This document shows positions 10,916 to 22,424 of a stretch of 64,000 nucleotides of DNA, piece after piece. The number at the start of each line of letters is the position of its first letter. Positions within the stretch are counted from its first letter, which is position 1. The stretch is from Plutella xylostella (taxonomy: Eukaryota; Arthropoda; Insecta; Lepidoptera; Plutellidae). The notes beneath the pieces were generated by a model. That model did no database searches. It was not told the DNA's origin and saw only the letters and a list, made by a program, of their open reading frames with translations. Location of the stretch: positions 6,200,001 to 6,264,000 of the forward strand of contig NC_063995.1 of the NCBI RefSeq assembly GCF_932276165.1, given 5' to 3'. The translations under genes and the position numbers were made by a program.

Positions 10916-13900
10916 ACTGCGCACACCTGGCACTCCTGTTCTGGTTGCCAGATCCAAACGCCCCCTGTCTGGGAAGAGATTTTATGCTCAGCGGAAACGC
11001 CTGCACTATTGCTAGCACGGTCATCATCGTCATCAGCCATCATTATGAGTGACTTATCTAGAAGGTATCGAGTAACGTGCGCTATTCATCAGTGATTTTG
11101 GCATATGCAGACGAACGTTTACTGCCAAGGTTGGTCATGTTAGCCATACAAGGGCACACCACCAACGAAGCCTGAGTAACCACCTGCAGTCGCCGTAGCC
11201 ACATCGGCATGGAGGACGACAAATCGGGTAACGTGCACCGCTTCTAAAAGTGTTATAGCACTTCAATTTGATGCCTCCGCTGAGGTATCCTGTTAAAGCA
11301 GCTTTCTTCTGAACTGCCCAAAGTGACCTGTAGACTGCTCCTGGGGATAGTTGTGCAATCAATATTTTTTTATTTATTTTTTATTTCGATGTCTCTTCTG
11401 AAGAAACTGTCTAATGCAGCTTTTGTTCTAAACTGCCTAAAGATCATTGGACTGCTCATGGGAATGGTGACGCACGGTAAGTACAGGAGCGTTACTCTAT
11501 ACTGATGAGAAACGAACGAACGAGAGCTGTCGTTCAATCGGCACGTTTAATACATACAAACAGATAGAGCGGCTCGCGCCGCAGTGCACTGAAAGTTAGT
11601 TTTTCGTCATATAAAGTGACCCCCCAGACACTATCTTTAAGTGTCATGACACATCGGCAGATTCCAGCTTTGAGTCTTTTCTTTTCTCGGCTGTGAGCAA
11701 AGTGAATCCCACCGGCGAGTGTTCAACCTAAAAGCACTGAGCTAATTCCTGATTTCGTGAAAGTCGCTGTTGCTATACCATACCGCTTCTCAAGTTACCG
11801 AACTTATTATGATCCTACTGTCGGGTGATCATGATCAGAGTGTCATCGCGGTTTCTGAGTGGCACCACATTAGCTGTCTTCCTTATGTCCCAGTGGATTG
11901 TGAGTGTGTATCCGAGCTCTTTGTTGAAAAATGAGTGAACCTCCTACGCAGCAGCTGTCTACTATATAGTTGTGTATCGAATAAATCGAGTAACGGTGCT
12001 CTTGCACGAGACGACTACCTTTTGGTAAAATTATAACTTCCACTATTCTGGGAACATGCATATACCTACTGTGTACTGTGTATCACATCACGTGTAGCCG
12101 CAGCCTTACTCAAATTACTGGGCTAGATAATAAACAATGGCAGTCGTCATTAAATTTCTATGAATTCATCATTTGGAGCACAATTCAAAGGATGAAAGTA
12201 CCTATTCATGCCTAAACGGCTTCTCAATGAAAATGTATTTTTAATTCGATTCTGGCGCAAACGTTTCATAACTATTTTTCAACACTGTATCTGCTGAAAC
12301 TTCTTAGACTGACTGGTGCAGACGTGCCGTTTTCACAATTCCATTTTGAGTAATCCTCAACTTTTTTATGGATCTTTCAGTTAGTTACGTAACTAGTTAC
12401 CAAGTAAAATGTTTGTACTCGCATCTGATTGGAGCTCTCTGGTATATATATCTACTAAGCTAGTACAGAGTTATAACCGGGCAGTGGTGACGTGGCGTCG
12501 TGGTAGCTGCTTGATTTATTAGAGTTTGCTGAAAACTTTCAAAATAAGTAATAATTATTAGTCATAACTCTTCGCAGTTCTTTCAGAATGCAATATCAGG
12601 TCGCTGAAGTAGGTAACCTTCCTTAGCTGGGTATCAACAACAAGCCTTTTTGTTTTGAAGAATGTCATAGTTATTCACCGTTCCACTGTCATATCGATGT
12701 CCAAGGACTTTTTCTTTGGTATAGCTTACTACCTAAGTTTACCTATAGATAGCCGCAAGCTATCTGCTGTTGGCGAACTGTCAGTTCTGATTGATAAGTC
12801 AGGCTCGAGGTGGCTCGTCCAACTGTCCATGTTCCCGCCACCATGATTGTTGCTTCCACAGATTAGAGAGTCTATGTTGGCTGTCGTTGCATCAGGTCTG
12901 ATTAGGTACAACTAACATCTTTATTTAATCGAGCTATTTTATTTTGTGTTGTCTTGGTTGACTTAATGGTTTTAAAATTTAACCTACAACAATGTAAGTA
13001 GGTACCTAGTGTACCTACTTACGTACCTTTGAAGTTGCAACAAGGCGAAGCCTAAATTAAGGTTTTGGCCGGGACCTACCCTTAGTGTTGACGAACATAC
13101 CTAAAGGTGACCTTGTTAATGTTTTTCATATGAAGTACTGAACATTTTACTTATCCTGGTGGCATGACTGATCATTTACTTACCCAGTTAAGACATGTTA
13201 GCCGGGTTTCATTTATAAACTATTATAATTGTTATTGTTGTGTTAATCAATCTTTATTAATTGATGTCATCTACCAAGGAATGCTGCCAGAGCTCATAAT
13301 ATTCACACCATGATGATTCAGAATGATAGTAGCCCACAAAATCGGTGCAAAGGCTTATAAAATAACTTTCCTTCCTAGTAGGACTGCACAGGAACTCGTT
13401 AACCGCCGAGTTAGTTAGAATACAAAATTAGACTGTGTGTTACTTGTCAATCTAGAATATGAATATGGTGACCTGCATCGTGTTTTGAAAAACTGAATAC
13501 TTAGTTATCCGCCAGTGTCACAGCCTTCATCTAATCTTTTCCAGTAGCTGATGAGGCTGAGATATTTAGTAAAATTATCTTCCCTTCAAGCACCACTCCT
13601 CGTTCCAAGGACTAGATGCCGCGCCAGGTGTTGCAGGTCGTGTCGTCGTACGGGGCTGACTGAGCAGGTCCACGAGGCTCCAGGGTCGGCTGCTGCATTT
13701 CTGAGGTCAGTCCAGAATTACATACCCTAGTCAGCATGTGCTGGCCTGAGCCCCAGCGGGCTGGATCGATATTCTACATTTTACAGCTTTTAAATATTGT
13801 TGCAAAGTATTTCACTGGTTCCATCCATTCGGCTAGTGTATGTTAAAAATATTGCCTTGACAATAACAAGATTTTGATTAATAATTACTTATAAGTATTG

Positions 13901-14179
13901 CTTTCGAAGAGGCTCTGTGTGTATCCATATGTATAATACCTACCTATATGAATAGGTACATACCTTCCATAACTTTCTGACAAGTCAGGAATAATAAGGA
14001 AGTACTTAAGTCTTATGTATACTTATACCTTTCTTTTTAGTATATCTACTACCTAGAAATCTATGCATTATAAATTTATAGATTCAAATATTTATCTACT
14101 GATATACTCATCAGTACCTTATGGGTCACAGTTGGTTTTCTCTCCACCATGCGATAATAAACACATCTCACAATGTTTA
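10916..14179. other. intergenic DNA with a possible decayed repeat at 13610-13770
   Basis: No gene recognised. The stretch 13610-13770 is richer in GC ('ccaggtgttgcaggtcgtgt', 'ggtccacgaggctcc') and may be a LINE remnant. Confidence 0.35.
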
Positions 14180-14272
14180 ACTAGGTTTCAGATAGGCTCA
14201 GACTACATAATAGACGCATTTTTACTGAAATAAAAATGACATATTATGTATCTAGCCTATCTGAAACCTAGT
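14180..14272. mobile_element. 93-bp MITE with 19-bp perfect inverted repeats
   Basis: ACTAGGTTTCAGATAGGCT at 14180-14198 and its complement at 14254-14272 enclose a 55-bp core. A partial copy with the core flipped follows at 14451-14520, and a half copy sits at the edge of the left promoter arm (9598-9637). Confidence 0.8.
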
Positions 14273-14293
14273 CATTTCTGCATGGTGATATTA

Positions 14294-14469
14294 CAACTGA
14301 GGCGCGCGGGCGACTCACTCTATTTATATAGGCACCCGCACCTTGCAAACTAAAGGTGGAGAGAAAAATGGACTTTATTTAACTGTCACTGTGACCCTTA
14401 TGATGCCGAACACGGAGAAAGTCGAAACGCCATATCTCCCACAATGTTTAACTAGGTTTCAGATAGGCT
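14294..14469 (-). repeat. right arm of the 176-bp inverted pair containing a core promoter
   Basis: Mirror copy of 9614-9789. TATA lies at 14321-14330 and the initiator at 14295-14300 on the - strand, facing inward. Confidence 0.85.
14295..14330 (-). promoter_or_regulatory. TATA box plus initiator core promoter, right copy
   Basis: Same elements and spacing as the left copy, on the opposite strand. Confidence 0.6.
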
Positions 14470-17341
14470 AGATACATAATATGTCATTTTTATTTCAGGA
14501 AAAATGCGTCTATTAAGTATCTCTCTTTACATTATCTACATACATTGGGTTCATCTCGGCCATAGGTACTATCTGACTAGCCAATCCTTTCGACACGGTG
14601 CTAAACCTATCTCATGTGTTTAATGTAATTAGAAGAAGACTAGGAATGCATTTGTATGATAAATTAATGGGAACGTCCGAAAACTGTTATTACAACTTGA
14701 GGTTATTCGTCAAAAGAAACGTTTCGGAACTGAAATTATTATCCCGCCATGTTTGCGGAACTTCGCCCACTAACGAGCCAACTTCGGATTCGTGTCGCTT
14801 CTGGCACACGAATATGTGAGCTTAATGATGCATTTTTTACATACGTGTCAACAAATACACTCACCAGCAATGAAACAGTTCCAATGACCCCAATTACTGA
14901 AACTTAAAATATCTTACAAATGATCGAATTAAAAAGTTATATAAGACCCTGATTCAACTAGTCAAAATCTATTAAATTATCTACACATACTCTAATTTGA
15001 TTGTTTTGAATAAGCTCTGAAACGTCTGGACCGGTTTCAAATAATCTTTCACCATTAAATTTATGTTATCCCTGAGTGTAAGTAATATAGGCAACTTTTG
15101 TCCTGTAATTCCCACGCGAAAATCAAAATAAGTTTATTAAAAATAACTCTACCTGTAACCATTACTCATATTATTGAAATATTCTGTATTGTAAAGCAGC
15201 TCGCTGAATTGAGAATGAAGTAGGTATTTATCAGCCCACATAACATACGGAGGGCTCCATTATGTAGGTACAGTCAGGAGAAAATGTGTCTAGTCATGTT
15301 TGGCAATTACCCATTAATGCTCCTTCTTTGTAGGCAGTCGTGCGGAAGAATCGGGCCCTTTTGGAATTAAGTGCTTATTTTTTCGATTAATGGTGTTTAT
15401 AGATTGGTAAGTTATTTAGTATTTTTGTACAGTCACATACTTATAAATATGTTAGCAGAGGAATGCGTCTTTGGCTGAAACTGCCCTAAACGTAGGTCTT
15501 ATGGTCGAAGACGTAGGTACATTGTAGACGGTGCGATAAACTATTGAAATTTAATGTACCGTGTATGAATAGTGTGTAAAGAATTTTTTTCTATACCTAG
15601 GCAGATGGAAGTAATTTAATGGAATAAATAATTGATCACAAAGATAAGATCAGACGGAAAGACATAGGTTTGGATCACCTAAACTAAGTAAAAATATGCA
15701 CAATTTTTTTTAAACATTTGTTTGTAAAGCTACATTGATTGCAATGATATAATATGATCAAAGGAATAAACTAATCGAGTAGAATACAATTAAATAACAC
15801 CAAACAAACCACACCAAAAAGAATTCCATTTGAATGAAATGTTCACAAAGAGCTAATATTAAAACAACATGGCCCTCGCGTTGCTATGTTCTGTATGTAT
15901 ATTGACGGAGTTAATTAAATTTTGCGATATGTATAAAGCAACATACAAATGCAGCGCTTTATTGATACAATTTTCGCGAATTTTCAAAAGTCGTAGAACA
16001 AAATTTGTTTAGAAATACCCTCTGAATCACCTTCTTTCGGCTTACTTACTCTTTTTGCAACTCAACAACTGTAGCATGAGTCATAAATTAATTACTTACA
16101 TATAACTTAGATTGTGATAGGTACTTTATGCTCCTGAAATGAATACTTTTTAGCTCGTAAGGGAATATGCAATTATGCACTTTAACATTCCTTTTGTGTG
16201 AGTGAAGACATCCCTCATACATAACATAACAGACAATTTAACGCTAGTAACTTAATAAATAACGATGATTTTTCAAAAAAACTTTCTTACCAATTTTACA
16301 GAACCATACCAATTCTTCAAATAATGTATGAATGCTGTGACTTTCATGAGCTTCCACAACACTAATAAAGTCTTTCTTCACGACTTTCTTGACATGTGAC
16401 GAGTTGCTGTAACTTCCGCGCGCCACAACTTCCTTACAAGTACGTTAATATTCCCATAAAGAGCAGTAATAACAAAGTTGTGTGGACCCCAATCTTTATT
16501 CTCTTGTAAAGACGAGCAGCCCCTACCACCATCTAGCTTTGCAATTCATGTATGTATTCTAAAATCTAAACTTTCATGAAACCTTAGGCAGATAATGTAT
16601 GAGTTGTATGACATAAGAACGTAACGTTTTTTCGTATATTGCAAAACCCGTACTAGGCGTATTGGCCAGTGTATTTCTGATGATCATGCAGTAACGTTAG
16701 AGCTATCAACTATTATACAATGTAAAAGTGGTTGAACCTGAACTATATCGCTTGTACAAATGGTGGTACGGGCCTGTGTTCTCACAAGATACTTGAAGAT
16801 ACCCCCTCCCCGCTCAAGTAGCGGAGAGTAGCTGTTACTGCATACATTGTTGGGATTAGTGCAGCCGTTACCAACTCGCAGTGTGTTTCAGCTTTGTGTT
16901 GACTTTGTTACTACGTACATAAAACCGGTACGTTGCGTAAGGTCTAACAGTAGATAAATGTATACTTTAAGACGCCAAAAGTTGTCCTACTACTTAAATC
17001 ATCATCATTAATAGCTTGTAATCGTCCACTGCAGGATATATGCCTCTCTCAACCCCTGGCTGGCCGGCTACAAGTCTGATCGTCGTCATCAGTAATAAAC
17101 TCTGTCCATTAAATATTATTGGTTTTTTGACAGTCGAAATCCCATACATATTTGATGACTGCAAAGGAAAACCAACTTTACTTATCAGACATAAGGAAAC
17201 GTCTTAAATACAATAACATAGTGGACGCTCTATAGTGAGTGTTTCATGCTACGTTTGCCTATCTGAAATCACCTTCCCCGCCAAACTGTTACTGATTTTA
17301 CTAGATAAAAATTCAGCAACGCACGTCCAAATGTGTATTGT
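14470..17341. other. intergenic DNA with small transposon remnants
   Basis: A Tc1-like terminal repeat (CACTCACCAGCAATGAAACA) starts at 14858 after a TA, but no partner end was found. Around 16990-17055 'atcgtccactgcaggatata' and 'tgcctctctcaac' mark an inverted RTE-like 3' end. Otherwise nothing. Confidence 0.4.
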
Positions 17342-17345
17342 GCAC

Positions 17346-17351
17346 TTTATT
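17346..17351 (-). terminator. polyadenylation signal of the NDUFA3-like gene
   Basis: AATAAA on the - strand, 74 bp after the stop codon at 17425. Confidence 0.5.
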
Positions 17352-17424
17352 CTATGACTTCAGTTACTCTAACATTTTAGTAACACGATTTACCTACGAA
17401 CATTACAAGGAACATAGATACACT

Positions 17425-17691
17425 TCAGGGGTATTTAGTGTGCACTGGATTTTTGTAGAGCTGAGCTCTCGGGTCGTCTGGCCGCACGACGGTGTATGTC
17501 ATCTTGTACTCTGGGTTAGCTCCGTTTTCCCTCTTGTATCTCCACATCCCCCCTATTGCCAATCCAATACCGACTAAAGCTAGGCATGAAGTCCCCATTA
17601 TTTCTGGGATTTCCCACCAACCTCGCTTGAACAGTCCCATTAAAGTGTTAGGAAACTTCACTTTATACCCAATTTCCTTTGGGTATGGCAT
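17425..17691 (-). CDS. NDUFA3: NDUFA3/B9-like complex I accessory subunit, 88 aa
   Basis: A complete frame with start context ACAATGCC and a downstream AATAAA. The protein has a short basic N-terminus (YPKEIGYKVKFPNTLMGLFK), then RGWWEIPEIMG, one hydrophobic span at residues 31-50, a basic RYKRENG cap, and a C-terminal part with YTVVRPDDPRAQ. The length (88 aa), the W-x-x-x-P before a single span and the Y...VVRPDD pattern fit the NDUFA3 (B9) supernumerary subunit of mitochondrial NADH dehydrogenase, a non-catalytic inner-membrane subunit. The gene has no intron and no poly(A) tract in the DNA, so it looks like a real gene rather than a fresh retrocopy. The family call rests on recalled patterns; another small single-span mitochondrial subunit is possible. 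Confidence 0.6.
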   Translation of the reverse strand: MPYPKEIGYKVKFPNTLMGLFKRGWWEIPEIMGTSCLALVGIGLAIGGMWRYKRENGANPEYKMTYTVVRPDDPRAQLYKNPVHTKYP

Positions 17692-17798
17692 TGTAGTTAT
17701 TAAATTGTGTTGCTTTTCAAATGCCTATTTATTTATAGATATAATATAATTGATATATTGTTATTATCTTATTATCGTTATCATAGACTAGAATACAC

Positions 17799-19758
17799 TA
17801 GTGATGTAACGAATATTCGCATTTTTTTGGATATTCGCATTCGCAAAATTTTGTGCGAATGTTTGCGAATATCAGTACTTATTAAAAAACTATTTGAAAA
17901 TAATGGTAGATAGGTTAACAAAATCTAAATCCATTCGTGTATAACCTTTTTATTACAAGTTACCCTGTTAATCACATTTCCAGTCTTACTTTATCATTTG
18001 GTATTATTTATTTACTTTGGGAAATGAAACTTTACATATTATAGTTAATAGTTTCATAAGACCTAAACATAATAAAAAAGCGTATTTTGACAGTATACAG
18101 GGTTATTTGCAACTAGACCTGATCCTTTCAGGAGGTGATAGAGGAAGGCCTTTTTCAGTCGATTGAACCCTATATTGCATTATCCAAAACTTAACCATTT
18201 CTAAAATATTTAATATTTAAGTTTTTTTTTATTTTTTTGTCAAATTGTTATGTTATATATTAACACCGAAAAAAAAACTAGCCATATTTCAATATTTTTT
18301 TAGTTGTTTTGCATAAAAAAGTTTAAAATAATCAAATGTGTATTAATTGACTTAAATTAGACATAATACTTACCTCAAAAGAGTTAAACATTTTTTTTAA
18401 ATATTCACAACGTAAAAAAAAGTTTAATTTAAAAAGAATATCATACGACCATTTTTTACACACTTCAGCTTTAAAACATTATCAACTTATAAGCTTTCAA
18501 ATAAGATATTTCAATATCAAATCGATTTAGGTATCACCAACATATGGCCAAAACAAACCAGCACAAGCGGACAAAATTCAATAGGAAAACTAACAATATT
18601 AGCCCAATTTAAAGGTAAAAAGTGTGATTGTTTTCAGTCCTGTTGACTTTAGTATGGAAACTTCTATTGAGTTTTCTCCGATTTCTCTGGTTGTTTTGGC
18701 CATATCTTAAGTGATACCTAAATCGTTTTGATATTGAAATATCTTATTTGAAAGCTTATAAGTTGACAATGTTTTTAAGCTGAAGTGAACAAAAAATTGT
18801 CATATGACATTCTTTTTTAATTTAACTTATTTGTTTTTACGTTTTGAATATTTTTTTAAATGTTTAACTATTTTGAGGTATTGTGTCTAATTTAAGTCAA
18901 TTAATGCACATTTGATTTTTTTAATTAGTTAATTTTAGGTGTCACTTATTTATGCAAAACAACCAAAAAAGTTATTGAAATAGTTTTTTTTTATTTTCAG
19001 TTTTAAGCTTAAATTTTTTGAAAAACATAAAAAAAAAACTTACATATTCAATATGTTAGAAATGGTTAAGTTTCGGACAATGCATTATAGGGTTCAATCG
19101 ACTGAAAATGTCTTACTCTATCACCTCTTGAAAGGATCAGGTCTACTTTACCAATAACCCTGAAGTGTCAGAGCAAGACAGCCATAGATTTAAATATTTT
19201 AAATGTTTCGTGTAAGTCGTCCTCAGAAACCGCACACAGTCGCAATGTGTCGTAACAGTTACGGGGCTAACTAAAGTGTACTTTAAAAAAAAACTGCGAA
19301 AATTATTGGCTAGTCTGATTCGGAATGCGTCTTCAACGGAATGTACCTCGTCCAGTACTAGATAGTCACCAAACCACGCAAAATGCCCCCAAATTTTAAC
19401 ACAAACTGTAGAGCGATCCGGAAAAAACGCAGCATATTCTATTCGATAGTCTATTCGAATTCGAAAGTGCTGTCAACCTGTCAACAACAAAATGGCGGTG
19501 TATAGATTTGCGAAAGTTTGACAGCTATCATTCCATAGGTCATTGTCAGAATAATATTATGTACTCTGTGGTCATTCTTTTCGAAACTCATTCGAAAGGT
19601 AAAAAGTGTTCGAAAGTGCTGTCAAGTTGACAAGAATTTTCGTGATACGGGTACTGAATATTCGCATTCGCATTCGCATTCGCGAATATCGATATCAGAT
19701 ATTCGCATTCGCATTCGCATTCGCGAATATCCAAAAACGCACATTCGTTACATCACTA
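17799..19758. mobile_element. hAT-like MITE with 8-bp target duplication
   Basis: GAATACAC flanks both sides (17791-17798 and 19759-19766). Termini are TAGTGATGTAACGAAT on the left and the mirror ATTCGTTACATCACTA on the right. Subterminal 'attcgcattcgcgaatat' runs occur at both ends (17812-17875, 19663-19730). There is no transposase frame. It carries the foldback element at 18098-19162. The 8-bp duplication and TAG terminus fit the hAT superfamily. Confidence 0.85.
18098..19162. mobile_element. 1.06-kb foldback element nested in the hAT-like MITE
   Basis: Ends CAGGGTTATTTG and CAATAACCCTG. Nearly the whole element is a palindrome centred near 18630. Mirror pairs include 'gacctgatcctttcaggagg' near 18116 against 19125-19145, and 'catatggccaaaac' at 18541 against 18693-18706. 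No coding frame. I could not find an exact target duplication. Confidence 0.8.
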
Positions 19759-19766
19759 GAATACAC

Positions 19767-22057
19767 TAGAATATGATGACACTGACACTAACTGAACTAA
19801 CTAATCATCAAACTGGTTATTCAGCCATGTTGTTATTATTCTGAGATAATCAATTATCACGAACGATAACGATTAGAACCTCAAAATGATTCACTCCGCG
19901 AAGTGTAAACAGTAGTTCGGAATAAAAAAAACAAACGAATTCGGTAAACTTGTTAAGTTACTATATAATATTATTTATCAAAGTTTACACTTAATCATAA
20001 AATATTATGCCTGTAGGATGAGCACGTACGTAAGTAAGTGAATAATTTTAAATTGGTCTTCTTTGTGCATTCCTAATTTAAGTACCTACTTATTTGCTAA
20101 GCTCTTCCAGACCCTCATCAGGAAAAAGGATTTTCATTTAACGGCAGGCTACTCCTGACTTTCACCGCAATATAATATGTTATGGCGTTCCTTCGTAACG
20201 GATTTTATATCCAGCCAGGAGTAGAGTGGTGGCTATAGAAGCTGATGATTTTTAAATTTGGCTTTACAATCTATTTTTATGCATAAGGTACCTAAGTTTT
20301 TTGTTTTACGCAACACTAGTTAGAAAAAAAAACTAGTATACTTAGTGAATTTTTATGAGTGATCGAACTCAAAGCAGGTGACCTGTGACGCGATGAACTG
20401 ATATAAAAATGGCACAAAAATATGCAGGTAGTCCCAGGGAAAAAATATCAGGTACAGTGCAAGGCGTTGGAAATTTTCTAGAAAATTCTAAAGATTATTA
20501 TTTCAAACGTATTTTTTCCGTAATGCTTTGATGCCAGTGGGGTGTAAAAGAGCACGTTGGCAATTTCTGCTGCACTACAACAGAGTTGCTGCGTGATTGC
20601 AGGCTTAGCTGCTGCTGCGCTGCTGGCGCGCTGCTCGTGACGCAGGACGGTAAGTATTTAAGCTGACCGTGTTATAAAATGCTGATGAAAAATTGCAACA
20701 TTGTGAGTTAGGTCCTTACTTTTGCTAGATTTGCTTTTGCTAGATCTAACATATCCGGCAGATTGGTTAATGCCTTTCTCGAACGAAAAAGGTTCAGCCG
20801 TTTGCCAACTACTTAGCTACACACAGACACACAGATACGTTGATATAATTCTGCGTCCTTTATCATCAAGGGGGTTAAAAAGACAAATTATTTTGGTACT
20901 TGAAAATAACGTTTATTCTAGTTTAATACTTGGTGTCTAAACATATAGATTTACATAATACTATAATCTTACATTTAACATTGCTTTTTCATTTAACAAT
21001 CTAGGTAGGTACTTTACATTACAAAAGTTACAAATGAAACATAATTTCTTAAACAGTTTTTAGTTTTGATGGAAAATTTTATTAGTAGGTACATAAACAT
21101 TACTTATTAATAAATATTGAAATGATTTACATAATCTTAATGAGTTGCCTTTTTCTTAAATCTTTGTAGATATTTAAAATAAATTAAGTACATTAATAAC
21201 TATTAGTACTTACGAGTAAAATTATTGAAGGGAACGATAACAATTTATCGACGGTGAAACAAATTTTCAGGTTTTCTGGCCACAGCCAGACAAAGTTTTA
21301 AAGTAGAAAATTGGCATATCGCCATTCATGTCCCGACATGGTAGTAGGTACATAACATGCAATAAGTAGCTTTCAAACTGAATAATACGGATTTACTCCC
21401 ACGTTAATCTCCTTGACCCTTTTGATACAGTTACTAATTTCTCATGAGCTGGAATTAGGTGTAACCGAAAAAAATATTTTCGCTGGTATGTTTTCTTGTG
21501 ACACAGAATAATAACTAGCTTGTGACAATTTTTGTAACTTAAAAGACTGGTTTGATTGTTAATCGCAATAAATTAATACTAAAATATCTACACAAGCAGG
21601 TTAAACTTATAATTTTAGTCATCTGTCTTTAGACTGATTTTTGTACAACTCATAGATTGGCAGGCATTTTAACGACCTAGACCTAGTCGATACCTAATGA
21701 TCTGATGATGCTGATTCAAATGAATTCCCAAGATAATATATAGTATAGTAATGATGCGACTTACGACAAGTCTTCTGCTATAATCTCATGTCATCTGCCG
21801 CCCACTCTCAAATTAAAACATGTAAGGTTGTTTTACAGTCACACTGCGACTGTACGTCTAGTACGTACAGGTTTGACAGTTCGTCGGAAACTATAATTGT
21901 TTCAGTTTTCTCACATACAAAGTGGCGCTTCTAGCGGAAACTATCATGAAACTTTTGACAGATAATGTATGCAGGTGACAGAAGAAAACCAAAACTTTTT
22001 TCGTTTTCATAAATTGCTAAACCCGCAGAGTGGCTATAAAACCTTGCTAATCATCCA
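19767..22057. other. intergenic DNA and 3' flank of the serotonin receptor
   Basis: AT-rich. It presumably holds the 3' UTR of the receptor just below 22058. An exon-like island sits at 20578-20650 (see findings). Confidence 0.4.
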
Positions 22058-22229
22058 TCAATATCGATCATTAGCGTCGGGCGGGTCCACACAGGTCTCG
22101 GCGGTGTCGGGCTGCGCGGGCGCCGCGACGCCGCGCAGCGAGATGGCCAGCGGCAGGGCGGAGCGCGCGCACAGCTGCGACGCGCCGCGGGTCGACCCCG
22201 CCGAGCGGTAGCGCGTGCAGCGACCGCGT
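22058..22229 (-). CDS. 5-HT2: 5-HT2-type serotonin receptor, last exon (C-terminal tail)
   Basis: After a CCCTCAG acceptor the exon gives one base completing an arginine codon, then 56 residues and TGA. The tail begins RGRCTRYRSAGS and ends PPDANDRY. It is cytoplasmic, rich in Arg, Ser and Ala, with a cysteine-containing stretch (CHCSRRGRC across the junction) where helix 8 and palmitoylation are expected in this class. The phase joins exactly to the exon ending at 27001. GC content is far above the surrounding intron. The frame used here differs from the longest open frame at this place; only this one continues the receptor. Confidence 0.8.
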
Positions 22230-22299
22230 CTGAGGGCAGGACGGGGGTGGTTAAGTGTAAGTTGAGTATCCGAGTAGCAGCGTTATGGAAGGACCCAGT

Positions 22300-22424
22300 T
22301 AGGCTGCCTGTCCACCAGAGTGAAACAGGCTCGCGGAGCGGTGAGGAAATTGCATGAGGGGAGTTTGTATACAACATTATTTTTACCTAGCACACAGCTC
22401 CGCTTTGATGGACAGGCAGTCTTA
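22300..22424. mobile_element. 125-bp hairpin MITE
   Basis: TAGGCTGCCTGTCCACCAGA at the left mirrors TGGACAGGCAGTCTTA at the right, with 'gctcgcggagcg' and 'cagctccgc' inside. Confidence 0.6.

Noticed and set aside
10175..11095. Several overlapping long open frames on both strands (up to 224 codons)
   Set aside because: They come from a GC-rich minisatellite with few stops. The predicted proteins are unit repeats with frame changes and no known domain.
22051..22377. 108-codon frame over the last serotonin receptor exon
   Set aside because: Wrong frame. Splice phase from the TM7 exon selects the frame ending at 22058.
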